Positions 53,665 to 63,703 of a stretch of 64,000 bases of DNA are shown here, in pieces. This DNA comes from Bordetella sp. BOR01 (GTDB taxonomy: Bacteria; Pseudomonadota; Gammaproteobacteria; Burkholderiales; Burkholderiaceae_B), in contig NZ_JAHUWT010000002.1 in NCBI RefSeq assembly GCF_019218885.1, positions 744,001-808,000 of the forward strand, read 5' to 3'. The notes below the pieces were generated by a model that did no database searches, was not told the origin of the DNA, and saw nothing but the letters and a program-made list of their open reading frames with translations. A program made the translations under genes and the position numbers. Each line of letters starts with the position of its first letter. Position 1 is the first letter of the stretch.

Positions 53665-56208
53665 TCAGGCCTTCAGCACCTTGACCGCGCACTTCTTGAA
53701 GTCGGTTTCCTTCGACAGCGGGCAGGTCGCATCCAGGATCAGCTTGTTGATCAACCGCCCTTCATCGAAGAACGGCATGTACACCAGCCCCCGGGGCGGT
53801 TTGTTGCGTCCTCGCGTCTCGACGCTGGCAAGCACTTCGCCGCGGCGCGAGACGATCTTGCATTGCATGCCGCGCTGCAGTCCGCGTTCCTGGGCGTCGT
53901 CGGGGTGCATGAACAATACGGCTTCCGGCACGGCGCGGTGCAGCTCGGGCACGCGGCGCGTCATCGAGCCGGTATGCCAGTGTTCGAGTACGCGGCCCGT
54001 GCACATCCACAGGTTGTAGTCCTGGTCGGGTACCTCGGCCGGCGGCTGGTAGGGCAGGGCGAAGATGTTGGCGCGTCCGTCCTTGTTGCCGTAGAAGCGG
54101 ATGCCTTCGCCTTGCTTGACGTAGGGGTCGTAGCCTTCGCGGAAGCGCCACAGGGTCTCCTTGCCGTCGACCACCGGCCAGCGCAGGCCGCGTGCGCGGT
54201 GGTACAGGTCGAAGTCAGCCAGGTCGTGGGCATGGCCACGGCCGAACTGTGCATATTCTTCGAATAACCCCTTCTGCACATAGAAGCCGAAGTGCTGCGA
54301 CTCGTCGTTCATGTAGCCGTCGAAGGCATGCTGGCTGACCGCGGGAACATCCGCCAGCGGGTAGCGGTTGACCGCGCCGTTGGCGTACAGCACGTCGTAG
54401 AGCGTCTTGCCGCGGTATTCGGGTTTCTTGTCCAGCAGCTCGGCCGGCCACACTTCTTCCACCTTGAAGCGCCTGGAAAATTCCATGTATTGCCACAGGT
54501 CGGAGCGCGATTCGCCCGGCGCCTTGACCTGTTGGCGCCAGAACTGGGTGCGGCGTTCGGCATTGCCGTAGGCGCCTTCCTTTTCGACCCACATGGCGGT
54601 GGGCAGGATCAGGTCGGCCGACAGCGCCGACACCGTGGGATAGGGGTCGGACACCACCACGAAGGCTTCCGGATTGCGCCAGCCGGGATAGATCTCATCG
54701 TTGATGTTCGGTCCGGCCTGCATGTTGTTGGTGGTGGACGTCCAGTAGCACTTGAGCTTGCCGTCTTTCAGCGCGCGGCTCTGCGCCACGGCGTGCAGGC
54801 CGACCTTGGACGGGATGGTGCCGTCGGGCAATTGCCAGAGCTGTTCGGCCAGCTTGCGATGCGCGGGGTTGCCAACCACCATGTCGGCCGGCAGGCGGTG
54901 GGCGAAGGTGCCGACTTCGCGCGCGGTGCCGCAGGCCGAGGGCTGGCCGGTCAGCGAGAACGGGCCGCAACCGGGCTGCGAGATCTTGCCGGTCAGCAGG
55001 TGCACGTTGTAGATCATGTTGTTGACCCATGTGCCCCGCGTGTGCTGGTTGAACCCCATGGTCCAGAACGAGACGATTTTCTTGTCGGGGTCGGCATACA
55101 GTTCGGCCATGCGCTGCAGTTTCTCGGCGGGCACGCGCGACAGCTTGGCGGTGTATTCCAGCGTGTAGGTCGAGACGAACTGGGCGAATTCCTCGAAAGT
55201 GCTGGGCGTGGATGCGCCCGGGTCGCCCTTGGGGGTGCCGTCGGCACCGGGATAGCCGTTGGCGGTGGCGCTTTGCTCACGCGGGTCATTGGGCCGCAGG
55301 CCATAGCCGATGTTGGTGGCGCCGGTCTTGAAATTGACGTGCTGCTCGATGAATTCCTGGTTGACCCTGCCGTTCTGGATCAGGTAGTTGCACAGGTAGT
55401 TCAGGATGGCCAGGTCGGTTTGCGGCTCGAAGATCATGCCGTTGTCGGCCAGTTCGAAGCTGCGGTGCTCGAACGTGGACAGCACATGCACCTCGCTGCC
55501 GGGATGGGTCAGGCGGCGGTCGGTGATGCGGCTCCAGAGTATGGGGTGCATCTCGGCCATGTTCGAGCCCCACAGCACGAAGGCATCGGCGTGCTCGATG
55601 TCGTCATAGCAGCCCATGGGCTCGTCGATGCCGAACGTGCGCATGAAGCCCACCACGGCGCTGGCCATGCAGTGGCGCGCGTTGGGGTCCAGGTTGTTGC
55701 TGCGGAAACCCGCCTTGTACAGCTTGGCGGCCGCGTAGCCTTCCCATATGGTCCATTGGCCCGACCCGAACATGGCAATGGCGTCGGGCCCGCCAGTGGC
55801 GAGCGCCTGCTTCCATTTCTGTTCCATGGTGTCCAGGGCTTCATCCCAGCTGACCGGTGTGAACTCGCCGTTCTTGTCGTAGGCGCCGTTTTTCTTGCGC
55901 AGCATGGGTTGGGTCATGCGGTCGGCGCCGTACATGATCTTGGACAGGAAATAGCCCTTGATGCAGTTCAGCCCGCGGTTGACGGGGGCTTCGGGATCGC
56001 CCTGGGTGGCCACCACGCGCCCGTTCTGCACGCCTACCAGCACGGAACAGCCGGTACCGCAGAAGCGGCATGGCGCCTTGTCCCAGCGCACCTGCAATGG
56101 CTGGCTGCCGGCCTGGGCCAGGGCTGCCGCCGGCAGGGCCATGCCGGCAGTGGCGGCCGCGGCTGCCACTGCGTTGGTCTTGATGAATTCGCGTCGGTTC
56201 AATGACAT
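53665..56208 (-). CDS. napA: Periplasmic nitrate reductase catalytic subunit NapA
   Basis: NapA reduces nitrate to nitrite in the periplasm using a bis-MGD molybdenum centre. The 847-residue protein has a twin-arginine signal ([12 protein letters not shown]). Four cluster Cys (47, 50, 54, 82) bind one 4Fe-4S centre, and Cys180 in NARHCMAS is the molybdenum ligand. Length and motifs are normal throughout. Its start lies inside the end of napD (ten-base overlap), which fits NapD's role as a chaperone made together with it. Confidence 0.98.
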   Translation of the reverse strand: MSLNRREFIKTNAVAAAAATAGMALPAAALAQAGSQPLQVRWDKAPCRFCGTGCSVLVGVQNGRVVATQGDPEAPVNRGLNCIKGYFLSKIMYGADRMTQPMLRKKNGAYDKNGEFTPVSWDEALDTMEQKWKQALATGGPDAIAMFGSGQWTIWEGYAAAKLYKAGFRSNNLDPNARHCMASAVVGFMRTFGIDEPMGCYDDIEHADAFVLWGSNMAEMHPILWSRITDRRLTHPGSEVHVLSTFEHRSFELADNGMIFEPQTDLAILNYLCNYLIQNGRVNQEFIEQHVNFKTGATNIGYGLRPNDPREQSATANGYPGADGTPKGDPGASTPSTFEEFAQFVSTYTLEYTAKLSRVPAEKLQRMAELYADPDKKIVSFWTMGFNQHTRGTWVNNMIYNVHLLTGKISQPGCGPFSLTGQPSACGTAREVGTFAHRLPADMVVGNPAHRKLAEQLWQLPDGTIPSKVGLHAVAQSRALKDGKLKCYWTSTTNNMQAGPNINDEIYPGWRNPEAFVVVSDPYPTVSALSADLILPTAMWVEKEGAYGNAERRTQFWRQQVKAPGESRSDLWQYMEFSRRFKVEEVWPAELLDKKPEYRGKTLYDVLYANGAVNRYPLADVPAVSQHAFDGYMNDESQHFGFYVQKGLFEEYAQFGRGHAHDLADFDLYHRARGLRWPVVDGKETLWRFREGYDPYVKQGEGIRFYGNKDGRANIFALPYQPPAEVPDQDYNLWMCTGRVLEHWHTGSMTRRVPELHRAVPEAVLFMHPDDAQERGLQRGMQCKIVSRRGEVLASVETRGRNKPPRGLVYMPFFDEGRLINKLILDATCPLSKETDFKKCAVKVLKA

Positions 56209-56501
56209 GATGGGGCTCCCAGTGCCGGGGGTCGGTGGGGGGATGACGGTTCGTTGGCGGATGGCGCGTCGTCTTCGCCATATTCGTAGGCCAGGGTGGC
56301 CGACAGTACGTATGGAATCTTGTGTGCGGCCAGGATCGAATCGGCGGTGCTGTGATCCGGGCCGTCTTCGACCGTGATGATCAGCTTGCCGGTGGCCGCG
56401 TCCGCGGCGTGGACTTGCACCCCGGGGATATCGGCCAGTGCTTGCCGGGCAACATCCAGGTGCGGCGGCGCGATGCGCAGGACCAGGCTGACGATTCTCA
56501 T
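56199..56501 (-). CDS. napD: NapA maturation chaperone NapD
   Basis: NapD binds the twin-arginine signal of NapA, delaying export until the molybdenum cofactor is in place. The 100-residue protein starts [15 protein letters not shown] and has the ferredoxin-like fold pattern with [21 protein letters not shown]. It is longer than E. coli NapD by a hydrophilic C-terminal tail that overlaps the napA start. Its ATG overlaps the napF stop (ATGA). Confidence 0.9.
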   Translation of the reverse strand: MRIVSLVLRIAPPHLDVARQALADIPGVQVHAADAATGKLIITVEDGPDHSTADSILAAHKIPYVLSATLAYEYGEDDAPSANEPSSPHRPPALGAPSCH

Positions 56502-56788
56502 GCGGCCTCCGGGACCAGGGCGGCCACCGGACAGGCCGGCAGGCAATGCCCGCAGCCGGTGCACCGCGCTGCATCGATCTGCGGCCGGGCGGGGCCCCCT
56601 GGCTGGGGGCGAAAGTGTATGGCCTGGGTGCTGCATGTTTCGCCGCAGACGCGGCATTCGATGCCGCGGTGCGTCAGGCAGGCGGTGCCGGCCTGGGCGC
56701 GCCATGGCAGGTCGTTGGCTGCATCCGGCCCGACTCGGGGCGGATGCGCCTTCAGGCCGGTCAGCAATTGGCGCCGTGTGAATCCCAT
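56498..56788 (-). CDS. napF: Shortened ferredoxin-type protein NapF
   Basis: NapF is a cytoplasmic ferredoxin linked to NapA maturation. This protein has only 96 residues, against about 160 in E. coli. It keeps the C-terminal part, [26 protein letters not shown] and [13 protein letters not shown], giving eight Cys (37, 45, 48, 52, 76, 79, 82, 86) and two clusters. The N-terminal CTRCGDC-type cluster region is missing, yet the family's N-terminus ([10 protein letters not shown]) is present, so an internal deletion is more likely than a wrong start. An ATG at 56836 would only add a non-homologous leader. Confidence 0.85.
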   Translation of the reverse strand: MGFTRRQLLTGLKAHPPRVGPDAANDLPWRAQAGTACLTHRGIECRVCGETCSTQAIHFRPQPGGPARPQIDAARCTGCGHCLPACPVAALVPEAA

Positions 56789-56816
56789 GGTTGAAATCCC
56801 GTAAAACCTGTAAGGG

Positions 56817-56859
56817 ATTATGGATATTGAGGGCACGGATCACGCTTGACTGCCGTCAA
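56817..56859 (-). promoter_or_regulatory. Class II FNR-type promoter of the nap operon
   Basis: TTGAC-N4-GTCAA at 56846-56859 is a perfect FNR/ANR/DNR-family palindrome. On the minus strand a CATAAT -10 box lies at 56822-56817, placing the likely start near 56810 and the box centre about 42 bases upstream. That is the standard activating position. Nitrate respiration genes are usually induced by loss of oxygen, so the fit is good. Confidence 0.75.
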
Positions 56860-56876
56860 GCGGGCATGGGCGGTGG

Positions 56877-56890
56877 TTGACAGGAGTCAA
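56877..56890. promoter_or_regulatory. Second FNR-type box
   Basis: TTGAC-N4-GTCAA, again with all ten arm bases matching. Its centre lies 31 bases (about three helical turns) from the first box, so two regulator dimers would bind the same DNA face. For nap it would be centred near -73. It also lies about 60 bases upstream of the likely gcv -35 box and could influence that promoter. Confidence 0.7.
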
Positions 56891-56944
56891 CCACATTGCT
56901 TGGGTTCCCTTCCTGCTGGCGGCAACCTTGGGGTTAGCGCCAAC

Positions 56945-56973
56945 TTTGCCGGAGCGGGCTTTCGATGTATGCT
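56945..56973 (+). promoter_or_regulatory. Candidate sigma-70 promoter of the gcv operon
   Basis: TTTGCC (56945-56950) and TATGCT (56968-56973) at 17-base spacing would start a transcript near 56980, just ahead of the glycine riboswitch. The match is moderate and is supported by its position. Confidence 0.5.
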
Positions 56974-56993
56974 TCACGCCGCTGTCATGCACG

Positions 56994-57236
56994 TCGCGGG
57001 AGAGAGCGGCCCAGGCTTATCCGGGTCGCCGCCGAAGGCGCAATTCGCCCGGAATCGCTCAGGTAACCCATACCGCGGTGCATCGGCCTTGCCGCCCTGG
57101 CTTTACGCCGGGCGCACGGCTGAACCAGCACTCTGGAGAGACCTGGCGCCATGGCGATTGCCGTGCGCAGCCCAGGCGCCGAAGGTGCAAACCCGCGCTC
57201 TTGCGGGGCAACTCTCAGGCAAAAGGACAGAGGGGC
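56994..57236 (+). ncRNA. Tandem glycine riboswitch controlling gcvT-gcvH-gcvP
   Basis: Two consecutive glycine aptamers lie in the gcvT leader. The first runs from about 56994 (CGCGGGAGAGAG) to about 57078, with the conserved GCCGAAGG at 57030-57037 and CGCTCAGGTAAC near the end. The second runs from about 57129 (CTCTGGAGAGACC) to 57236, with GCCGAAGG at 57177-57184 and CTCTCAGGCAAAAGGACAGAG closing the P1 stem. In known systems glycine binding switches the cleavage operon on. The expression platform would be the 86 bases before the gcvT ATG. No protein-coding reading of this stretch is credible. Confidence 0.93.
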
Positions 57237-57322
57237 GGAAAATCCAGCCGGTTCTGGCGCTTTCCGCTTCCAGGCCGGCATATTCCGTAACCCTGGCGAT
57301 GCCGCCGCACCGGAGCCTGTCC

Positions 57323-58423
57323 ATGTCCGCCCTCCTAAAACGCACTCCGTTGGCCGAAACCCATGTCGCGGCCGGTGCCCGCATGGTCGATTTCGGCGGC
57401 TGGGACATGCCGCTGGCCTACGGTTCGCAATTGGAAGAGCACCATGCGGTGCGCCGCGATGCCGGCATGTTCGACGTATCGCACATGCTCAATGCCGATG
57501 TCCAGGGCCCGGACGCCATCGCCTTCCTGCAACGCCTGGTGGCCAATGACGTGGCCAGGCTGACCGTGCCCGGCAAGGCCCTGTACACGTGCATGCTCAA
57601 TCCCCAGGGCGGGATCATCGATGACCTGATCGTCTACTACTTCGCCGCCGACCAGTGGCGCGTGGTCGTCAACGCCGGCACGGCCGACAAAGACATCGCC
57701 TGGATGCGGCGCGTGGCGGGCGCCGGCCGGTTCGACGTGGTCATCGCGCCGCGCCGCGACCTGGCCATGGTGGCCGTGCAGGGGCCCAATGCCCGTGCCA
57801 AGGTGTGGGCCGCCCGGCCCGCCTGGCAAGCCGCCACCGAGCCGCTGACGCCGTTCGTGGCGGCCCAGGTGGCCGATGACACGCTGGTGGCGCGCACCGG
57901 TTACACGGGCGAAGACGGCTTCGAGATCGTCCTGCCGGCCGACCAGGTCGTGGCCCTGTGGAATGACATGGCCGCGCAGGGCGTACGCCCCTGCGGACTG
58001 GGCGCGCGCGACACCCTGCGCCTCGAGGCCGGCATGAACCTGTACGGCCAGGACATGGATGAGCTCACCCATCCGAACCAGGCCGGCCTGACCTGGACGG
58101 TGTCGCTGAAAGACGCGGCCCGCCGTTTCGTGGGCCGCGACGCGCTGGAACAGTTCGCCGCGCCGTGCGCCTTCGTCGGCCTGAAGCTGCAAGAACGCGG
58201 CGTGATGCGTGCCCACATGGCGGTGCACACGCCCCTTGGCGACGGAGAAACCACCAGCGGCACGATGTCGCCCACGCTGGGCGTGTCGGTGGCCTTCGCC
58301 CGGGTGCCGCTGGGCGTGGAGCCCGGCCAGACGGTCGAAGTCGACATCCGCGGCAAGCGGGTGCCCGCCCTGGTATGCAAATTGCCGTTCGTGCGCCATG
58401 GCAAGGCGGTCGAACACTCGTAA
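57323..58423 (+). CDS. gcvT: Aminomethyltransferase, glycine cleavage T protein
   Basis: GcvT transfers the methylene group from aminomethyl-lipoyl GcvH to tetrahydrofolate and releases ammonia. The 366-residue protein starts [27 protein letters not shown]. It has the folate-site segments [15 protein letters not shown] and [13 protein letters not shown], plus [14 protein letters not shown]. The frame is open far upstream but only across the riboswitch, so the start is the ATG at 57323. First gene of the gcvTHP operon. Confidence 0.96.
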   Translation: MSALLKRTPLAETHVAAGARMVDFGGWDMPLAYGSQLEEHHAVRRDAGMFDVSHMLNADVQGPDAIAFLQRLVANDVARLTVPGKALYTCMLNPQGGIIDDLIVYYFAADQWRVVVNAGTADKDIAWMRRVAGAGRFDVVIAPRRDLAMVAVQGPNARAKVWAARPAWQAATEPLTPFVAAQVADDTLVARTGYTGEDGFEIVLPADQVVALWNDMAAQGVRPCGLGARDTLRLEAGMNLYGQDMDELTHPNQAGLTWTVSLKDAARRFVGRDALEQFAAPCAFVGLKLQERGVMRAHMAVHTPLGDGETTSGTMSPTLGVSVAFARVPLGVEPGQTVEVDIRGKRVPALVCKLPFVRHGKAVEHS

Positions 58424-58430
58424 ACTGCCA

Positions 58431-58460
58431 GCATGCGCCGGCAGGGGTGCCGGCGCATGC
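58431..58460 (+). other. Long hairpin between gcvT and gcvH
   Basis: A perfect 13-bp stem (GCATGCGCCGGCA/TGCCGGCGCATGC) with a GGGG loop fills half of the 60-base gap. No T-run follows, so full termination is unlikely. RNA stabilisation or tuning of GcvT:GcvH:GcvP ratios is possible. Confidence 0.6.
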
Positions 58461-58483
58461 GCGCAAAATCCATAGGAGCTTCC

Positions 58484-58861
58484 ATGAGCCTGCCCACCGA
58501 CCGCAAGTACACCGAGTCCCATGAATGGGTCAAAGCCGAGGGCGACGTGTTCGTCGTCGGCATCACCGATAACGCCCAGGAACAACTGGGCGATCTCGTC
58601 TTCGTCGGCGACGTCAACGTCGGCGCCAAGCTCAAGGCCGGCACCACCGCTGGCGTGGTCGAATCGGTCAAGGCCGCTTCCGACATCTATGCGCCCGTGT
58701 CGGGCGAGATCGTCGCCTTCAATGAAGAGCTTGAAAGCACGCCCAACCTGATCAACGAATCGGCTTTCACGGCCTGGATCTTCAAGATCAAGCCGGACAA
58801 CGCGGCCGACGTCGAAAAGCTGCTGGACGCTGCTGGCTACGAAGCCATCGCCAACGGCTGA
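58484..58861 (+). CDS. gcvH: Glycine cleavage H protein
   Basis: GcvH is the lipoyl shuttle between the P, T and L proteins of glycine cleavage. The 125-residue protein carries the lipoyl Lys at residue 63 in [17 protein letters not shown]. The N-terminus, [13 protein letters not shown], is typical. TAGGAG precedes the ATG. The L protein (lpd) is not in this window and is often shared with other dehydrogenase complexes. Confidence 0.98.
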   Translation: MSLPTDRKYTESHEWVKAEGDVFVVGITDNAQEQLGDLVFVGDVNVGAKLKAGTTAGVVESVKAASDIYAPVSGEIVAFNEELESTPNLINESAFTAWIFKIKPDNAADVEKLLDAAGYEAIANG

Positions 58862-58871
58862 CCTGGCCGAT

Positions 58872-58900
58872 GCCGCGCGGGCAGGCCATGCCCGCGCGGC
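58872..58900 (+). other. Long hairpin between gcvH and gcvP
   Basis: A perfect 12-bp stem (GCCGCGCGGGCA/TGCCCGCGCGGC) with a GGCCA loop ends 25 bases before the gcvP ATG, followed by TATTTCC. It is too weakly T-rich for a strong terminator but could cause partial termination or protect the upstream mRNA. Confidence 0.6.
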
Positions 58901-58925
58901 TATTTCCCCGCACCCGAGATACCTC

Positions 58926-61799
58926 ATGTCGCGCGCCCTAGACACCCATACCGATTTCATCCCCCGTCATATCGGCCCCACCCCGGCCGACCAGGAAAAA
59001 ATGCTTGCGGCCATTGGCTGCGGCAGCCTGGATGCCTTGTTGCACGAAGTCGTGCCGCCCGTGATCCGCAGCCAGGCCCCCCTGGCGCTGCCCGCCTCGC
59101 GCAGCGAACCCGATGTGCTGGCCGACCTGAAGGCCGTCGCCGGGCGCAACCGCGTCTACCGCAACTACATCGGCCAGGGGTACTACGGCACGCATACACC
59201 CAACGTGGTGTTGCGCAACGTGCTCGAGAATCCTGCCTGGTACACCGCCTACACGCCGTACCAGCCCGAGATCTCGCAGGGGCGCCTCGAGGCGCTGCTG
59301 AATTACCAGACCATGGTGGCCGACCTGACCGGGCTGGACATCTCCAACGCTTCGCTGCTGGACGAAGGCACTGCCGCGGCCGAGGCCATGACGCTGGCGC
59401 GACGCGGCTCGAAGTCGGCCAGCCGGGCGTTCTTCGTGTCGGCGCATTGCCATCCGCAAACCATCGAAGTGGTGCGTACGCGCGCCGAAGGCCTGGATAT
59501 CGAGATCGTGCTGGGCGATGAGGCCCAGGGCCTGCCCGATTGCTTCGGCGTGCTGCTGCAGTATCCGCACAGCCTGGGCGCCGTGGCCGACTACCGCGCG
59601 CTGGCCGAGGCCGCGCATGCGCAGGGCGCGGTGGTGGCCTGCGCCACCGACTTGCTGGCCTTGGCAGTGCTGGTGCCGCCGGGCGAGTGGGGCGCCGACA
59701 TCGCCGTCGGGTCGTCGCAGCGTTTTGGCGTGCCGTTCGGTTTCGGCGGCCCGCATGCCGGCTTCATGGCCTGCAAGGACGCCTACAAGCGCAACATGCC
59801 GGGCCGCCTGGTGGGTGTGTCGAAAGACGCGCAAGGCAATCCGGCGCTGCGCTTGGCCTTGCAGACGCGCGAACAGCACATCCGCCGCGAGAAGGCCACG
59901 TCGAACATCTGTACCGCCCAAGTGCTGCTGGCCGTGATGGCGGGGCTGTATGCCGTGTGGCATGGCCCCGAAGGCATCCGCCGCATCGCCACGCGCGTGC
60001 AGCGCTATACGGCGATCTTGCGCAGCGCCCTGGGCCAGTTGGGCATCAAGGTGGTCAACGACACCTTCTTCGATACGCTGTTGCTGGAAACCGGCGTGGC
60101 TACCCCCGCCATCGCGGTGGCCGCCGATTGCGAGCGCATCAACCTGCGCCGCGTCGATGGTGCGCGCCTGGCGGTATCGCTGGATGAAACCGTGACGCCG
60201 GCCGATCTACAGGCCCTGGTCAATGTATTTGCAGCCGGCTTGCAGAAAGATGACGTGGCGCTGGACATCGATGCGCAAGACGCGGCGACCTCCGGCGGCA
60301 TTCCCGCGGCGCTGCGGCGCCAGGGCGCCATCCTGGCGCACCCGGTGTTCTCGAGCGTACAGTCCGAAACCGACATGCTGCGCTACCTGCGCAAGCTGTC
60401 CGACAAAGACCTGGCGCTGGACCGCAGCATGATCCCGCTGGGTTCGTGCACCATGAAGCTGAACGCCACGGCCGAGATGATCCCCATCACCTGGCCCGAG
60501 TTTGCGCTCATTCATCCTTATGCGCCGGCCGACCAAACCGCCGGCTACCGCGAGCTGATCCAGCGCCTGTCATCCGCCCTGTGCGAAATCACCGGCTATG
60601 ACGACATCAGCCTGCAGCCCAATTCCGGCGCGCAGGGCGAATACGCCGGCCTGTTGGCCATTCGTGGCTATCACCGTGCCAACGGCCAGGCGCAGCGCAA
60701 TGTCTGCCTGATTCCGGCCTCGGCGCATGGCACCAACCCGGCCTCGGCGCAACTGGCCGGCATGGACGTGGTCGTGGTGGCTTCCGATGCCAACGGCAAC
60801 GTCGACCTCGCCGACCTGCGTGCCAAGCTGGACCAGGTGGGCGACCAGTTGGCCGCATTGATGATCACCTATCCGTCCACTCACGGCGTGTTCGAGGAAG
60901 CCATCACCCAGATCTGCGACCTGGTGCACCAGGCGGGCGGGCAGGTGTACCTGGATGGCGCCAACATGAACGCCATGGTGGGGGTGGCCCGGCCCGGGCA
61001 GTTCGGGTCCGATGTGTCGCACCTGAACCTGCACAAGACGTTCTGCATTCCGCATGGCGGCGGCGGCCCGGGCGTGGGGCCTGTGGCGGTGCGCTCGCAC
61101 CTGGCGCCGTACCTGCCGGCCGTGCTCAATGCGCAGGGCAAGCCGAGCCTGGAGGCCGGAGTGGGGCCGGTCTCGGCCGCGCCGTTCGGTTCGGCCGGAA
61201 TCTTGCCTATTTCTTATGCATACATCGCCTTGATGGGGGCCGATGGCCTGCGCCGCGCCACTGAAGTGGCCATCTTGAATGCCAACTACGTTGCCGCGCG
61301 CCTGCGCGACCATTACCCGGTACTGTATGCCGGTCGCAATGGCCGCGTTGCGCACGAGTGCATCCTGGACGTGCGTCCGCTGAAAGACAGCAGTGGAATC
61401 AGCGCGGAAGACATCGCCAAGCGGCTGATGGACTACGGGTTTCATGCCCCCACCATGAGCTTTCCCGTAGCCGGCACGCTGATGGTCGAGCCCACCGAAT
61501 CCGAAGGCCTGGCCGAACTGGACCGTTTCGTGGATGCCATGATCGCCATTCGCGAAGAGATCGCGCAGATCGAACGCGGCGAACGCGACCGTGACGACAA
61601 CGTACTGAAAAACGCGCCCCACACTGCGCAGATGCTGCTGGCCGAAGACTGGCTGCATGATTATCCGCGCCAGCAGGCCGCGTATCCGGTGGCCTCGTTG
61701 CGCGAAGCCAAGTACTGGCCGCCGGTGGCGCGGGTCGACAACGCTTACGGCGATCGCAACCTGGTTTGCGCCTGCCTGCCGGTCGAGGCCTACGCCTGA
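58926..61799 (+). CDS. gcvP: Glycine dehydrogenase (decarboxylating), glycine cleavage P protein
   Basis: GcvP decarboxylates glycine with PLP and transfers the aminomethyl group to lipoyl-GcvH. The 957-residue single-chain form (homodimer) is typical of proteobacteria. The PLP Lys is residue 704 in [37 protein letters not shown] at the N-terminus and [15 protein letters not shown] are also characteristic. Last gene of the riboswitch-controlled operon. Confidence 0.98.
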   Translation: MSRALDTHTDFIPRHIGPTPADQEKMLAAIGCGSLDALLHEVVPPVIRSQAPLALPASRSEPDVLADLKAVAGRNRVYRNYIGQGYYGTHTPNVVLRNVLENPAWYTAYTPYQPEISQGRLEALLNYQTMVADLTGLDISNASLLDEGTAAAEAMTLARRGSKSASRAFFVSAHCHPQTIEVVRTRAEGLDIEIVLGDEAQGLPDCFGVLLQYPHSLGAVADYRALAEAAHAQGAVVACATDLLALAVLVPPGEWGADIAVGSSQRFGVPFGFGGPHAGFMACKDAYKRNMPGRLVGVSKDAQGNPALRLALQTREQHIRREKATSNICTAQVLLAVMAGLYAVWHGPEGIRRIATRVQRYTAILRSALGQLGIKVVNDTFFDTLLLETGVATPAIAVAADCERINLRRVDGARLAVSLDETVTPADLQALVNVFAAGLQKDDVALDIDAQDAATSGGIPAALRRQGAILAHPVFSSVQSETDMLRYLRKLSDKDLALDRSMIPLGSCTMKLNATAEMIPITWPEFALIHPYAPADQTAGYRELIQRLSSALCEITGYDDISLQPNSGAQGEYAGLLAIRGYHRANGQAQRNVCLIPASAHGTNPASAQLAGMDVVVVASDANGNVDLADLRAKLDQVGDQLAALMITYPSTHGVFEEAITQICDLVHQAGGQVYLDGANMNAMVGVARPGQFGSDVSHLNLHKTFCIPHGGGGPGVGPVAVRSHLAPYLPAVLNAQGKPSLEAGVGPVSAAPFGSAGILPISYAYIALMGADGLRRATEVAILNANYVAARLRDHYPVLYAGRNGRVAHECILDVRPLKDSSGISAEDIAKRLMDYGFHAPTMSFPVAGTLMVEPTESEGLAELDRFVDAMIAIREEIAQIERGERDRDDNVLKNAPHTAQMLLAEDWLHDYPRQQAAYPVASLREAKYWPPVARVDNAYGDRNLVCACLPVEAYA

Positions 61800-61805
61800 A
61801 CGCAT

Positions 61806-61842
61806 GGCGCGGATGCGGCATCCGCCGTGCCGCATCCGCGCC
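61806..61842. terminator. Bidirectional terminator between gcvP and ccmI
   Basis: A perfect 15-bp stem (GGCGCGGATGCGGCA/TGCCGCATCCGCGCC) with a 7-base loop lies in the 52-base gap between the convergent gcvP and ccmI genes. T-runs are short on both sides, so its strength as an intrinsic terminator is uncertain. Confidence 0.6.
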
Positions 61843-61851
61843 TGTTGGCCG

Positions 61852-62688
61852 TCAGCCGGGTTGCGCGCTGAGCGCGCGGGCCCGTGCAATGCCCTGGGCC
61901 ACGGTGTCGCGAGTGGGGTCGTCTTGTGGCAGGGCGGCCGCCAGGCGTTCCCAGTAAGCCACGGCTTCGGCGTAGCGGCCGCTTTCGAAGGCCGCCATGC
62001 CGGCCAGCGTCAGGCTGGTCATTTCTTTGGGATCGCCCGCCAGGGCTTCGTCGGTCAGGGCTTGCAACTGCGGCGTCCATTGCTGGTTGCCGGCAAAATA
62101 CAGGGCCTGGATCCAATGCCCCAGCAGTTCGGGCGGGCGGCCCGCCAGCGTGGCGGCGCGTTCGAAGGCCTGCGCCGCATCGGCCGCGCGGCCCTGGGCC
62201 AGGTAGGTACGGCCCAGGAAAAACCAGGCCTCGGACGAATCGGGTGCCGCAGCCAGGGCAGCTTCCAGGCGTGCCGTCATTTGTTCGATGGTTTGGTCTG
62301 TATGGCCGGCATAGTTGCGTGCCTGCACGACTTGGCCAAGTGCTCCCCAATGCAGGTATACGGCGGTGCCTGCCAGTGGCACCAACAGTGCCGCAGCCAA
62401 GGCGATGGCTGTGCCGGGCTTGCCGCGCGTGGGGTCACCGCGACTGCCATCGGTGTCGGCCAACAGCGTGCGTGCCGCCTCGGCGCGCGCGGCCTCGAGT
62501 TGTGCAGGGGTAAGCGTGCCCCGCTCGTGCTGCGTCCGCAAGTCGTCAAGGCGTTCGTGATACAGCGTCACATTCAGGGCGGTGCGGTCGGCGTCAATGG
62601 CCGGATCGCGGGCGCGCAGCAGCGGCACCAGCACGAACGCCAGGGCCGCGGCCAGCAGCAGGGCGGCGGGTAACCAGAATTCGATCAT
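61852..62688 (-). CDS. ccmI: Cytochrome c biogenesis protein CcmI
   Basis: CcmI (CycH) is a membrane TPR protein that holds apocytochrome c for haem ligation. The 278-residue protein has an N-terminal helix (MIEFWLPAALLLAAALAFVLVPL), a heptad-rich cytoplasmic loop (LYHERLDDLRTQHERGTLT) and a second helix (IALAAALLVPLAGTAVYL). Periplasmic TPR repeats follow (SEAWFFLGRTYLAQGRAADAAQAFERA). It overlaps ccmH by four bases and is last in the operon. Confidence 0.92.
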   Translation of the reverse strand: MIEFWLPAALLLAAALAFVLVPLLRARDPAIDADRTALNVTLYHERLDDLRTQHERGTLTPAQLEAARAEAARTLLADTDGSRGDPTRGKPGTAIALAAALLVPLAGTAVYLHWGALGQVVQARNYAGHTDQTIEQMTARLEAALAAAPDSSEAWFFLGRTYLAQGRAADAAQAFERAATLAGRPPELLGHWIQALYFAGNQQWTPQLQALTDEALAGDPKEMTSLTLAGMAAFESGRYAEAVAYWERLAAALPQDDPTRDTVAQGIARARALSAQPG

Positions 62689-63167
62689 GGTGTGTCCTTG
62701 CCGGAGCCCACGGCATGCAGCAGTTCGGCCAGGCGCAGCCGTTCGGCGTCGGACAGTACGCCCGTGGCCAACCGTGCGCGCCGCCCGCGCATGACGATAC
62801 TGGCCAGGACGGCCGCGCCGGCCAAGAGCAATGCCGCCGGGCCCAGCCAAAGCAACATTGTGCGGGCGTCGAGCGGCGGCTTGTACAGCACGAAGTCGCC
62901 ATAGCGAGCCACCATGAACCCTATGATTTGTTCGTTGGTCTGGCCTTCACCCAACATGCGGTGGATCTCGCCTCGTAAGTCGTTGGCAATCGGGGAATTC
63001 GAATCGGCAATATTCTGGTTCTGGCACTTGGGGCAACGCAGTACCTCGGCCAGGTGACGATAGCGCGCGCGCTGCGCTTCGTTGTCGAATTCGTACGTAT
63101 CGATGGCCGACCAGGCCGTGCCCAGCAGCGCGCAGCCGAGCATGACGAGGGCCAGAAAATGCTTCAT
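62685..63167 (-). CDS. ccmH: Cytochrome c maturation thiol protein CcmH
   Basis: CcmH helps keep the CxxCH cysteines of apocytochrome c reduced for haem attachment. The 160-residue protein has a signal sequence, the redox motif LRCPKCQNQNIADSNSPIANDLR (Cys45 and Cys48) and one C-terminal membrane helix (TMLLWLGPAALLLAGAAVLASIV). Four-base overlaps on both sides (62685-62688 and 63164-63167) show coupled translation. Confidence 0.96.
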   Translation of the reverse strand: MKHFLALVMLGCALLGTAWSAIDTYEFDNEAQRARYRHLAEVLRCPKCQNQNIADSNSPIANDLRGEIHRMLGEGQTNEQIIGFMVARYGDFVLYKPPLDARTMLLWLGPAALLLAGAAVLASIVMRGRRARLATGVLSDAERLRLAELLHAVGSGKDTP

Positions 63168-63703
63168 TGCGCGGCCTCTTCGACCAGCTTGCGGTAAACC
63201 GGCGCCAGTTTTTCACGCCATACGGTTTCGTCTATCACGCCCACGAATTTCTCGCGGATGACGCCGCGGGCATCGATGAAGAAGGTCTCGGGAGCGCCAT
63301 ACACGCCCAGGTCCAGCCCCAGGCTGCCGGCAGCGTCTTCGATATTCAGGCGGTACGGGTTGTGCAAGGTGCGCAGCCAGTGTTGGGCCGCAAGTCGCTC
63401 GTCCTTGTAATTGACGCCGTAGATCACCACACCTTCGTGTGCCAATTGGTTCAGCACGGGATGTTCCTGGCGGCAGGACGGGCACCAGGTCGCCCATACG
63501 TTGACCAGTGCCGGCTTGCCCAGGATATCCGCGCGTGTCAGTGTGCGCGCGGTGTCGTTCAGCGAAGGCAGCGAGAAATCGGGAAACTCGCGCCCTACCA
63601 GCGCCGAGGGCAAGCGCGCGGGGTCGAGGAACAGGCCGCGATAGAGCAGGGCGGCGATGCCCAGGAATAGAATCAGCGGCAGTACTCGCAGCAGGCGTTT
63701 CAT
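63164..63703 (-). CDS. ccmG: Thiol:disulfide interchange protein CcmG/DsbE
   Basis: CcmG is a membrane-tethered thioredoxin-like protein that reduces apocytochrome c or CcmH. The 179-residue protein has an N-terminal anchor ([21 protein letters not shown]), the active site ATWCPSC (Cys74 and Cys77) and the CcmG-type acidic/Pro segment [17 protein letters not shown]. It overlaps ccmF and ccmH by four bases each. Confidence 0.96.
   Translation of the reverse strand: MKRLLRVLPLILFLGIAALLYRGLFLDPARLPSALVGREFPDFSLPSLNDTARTLTRADILGKPALVNVWATWCPSCRQEHPVLNQLAHEGVVIYGVNYKDERLAAQHWLRTLHNPYRLNIEDAAGSLGLDLGVYGAPETFFIDARGVIREKFVGVIDETVWREKLAPVYRKLVEEAAQ

Noticed and set aside
56846-57322. In-frame N-terminal extension of gcvT
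   Set aside because: The stretch is the tandem glycine riboswitch and its promoter. GcvT proteins start at the equivalent of position 57323.
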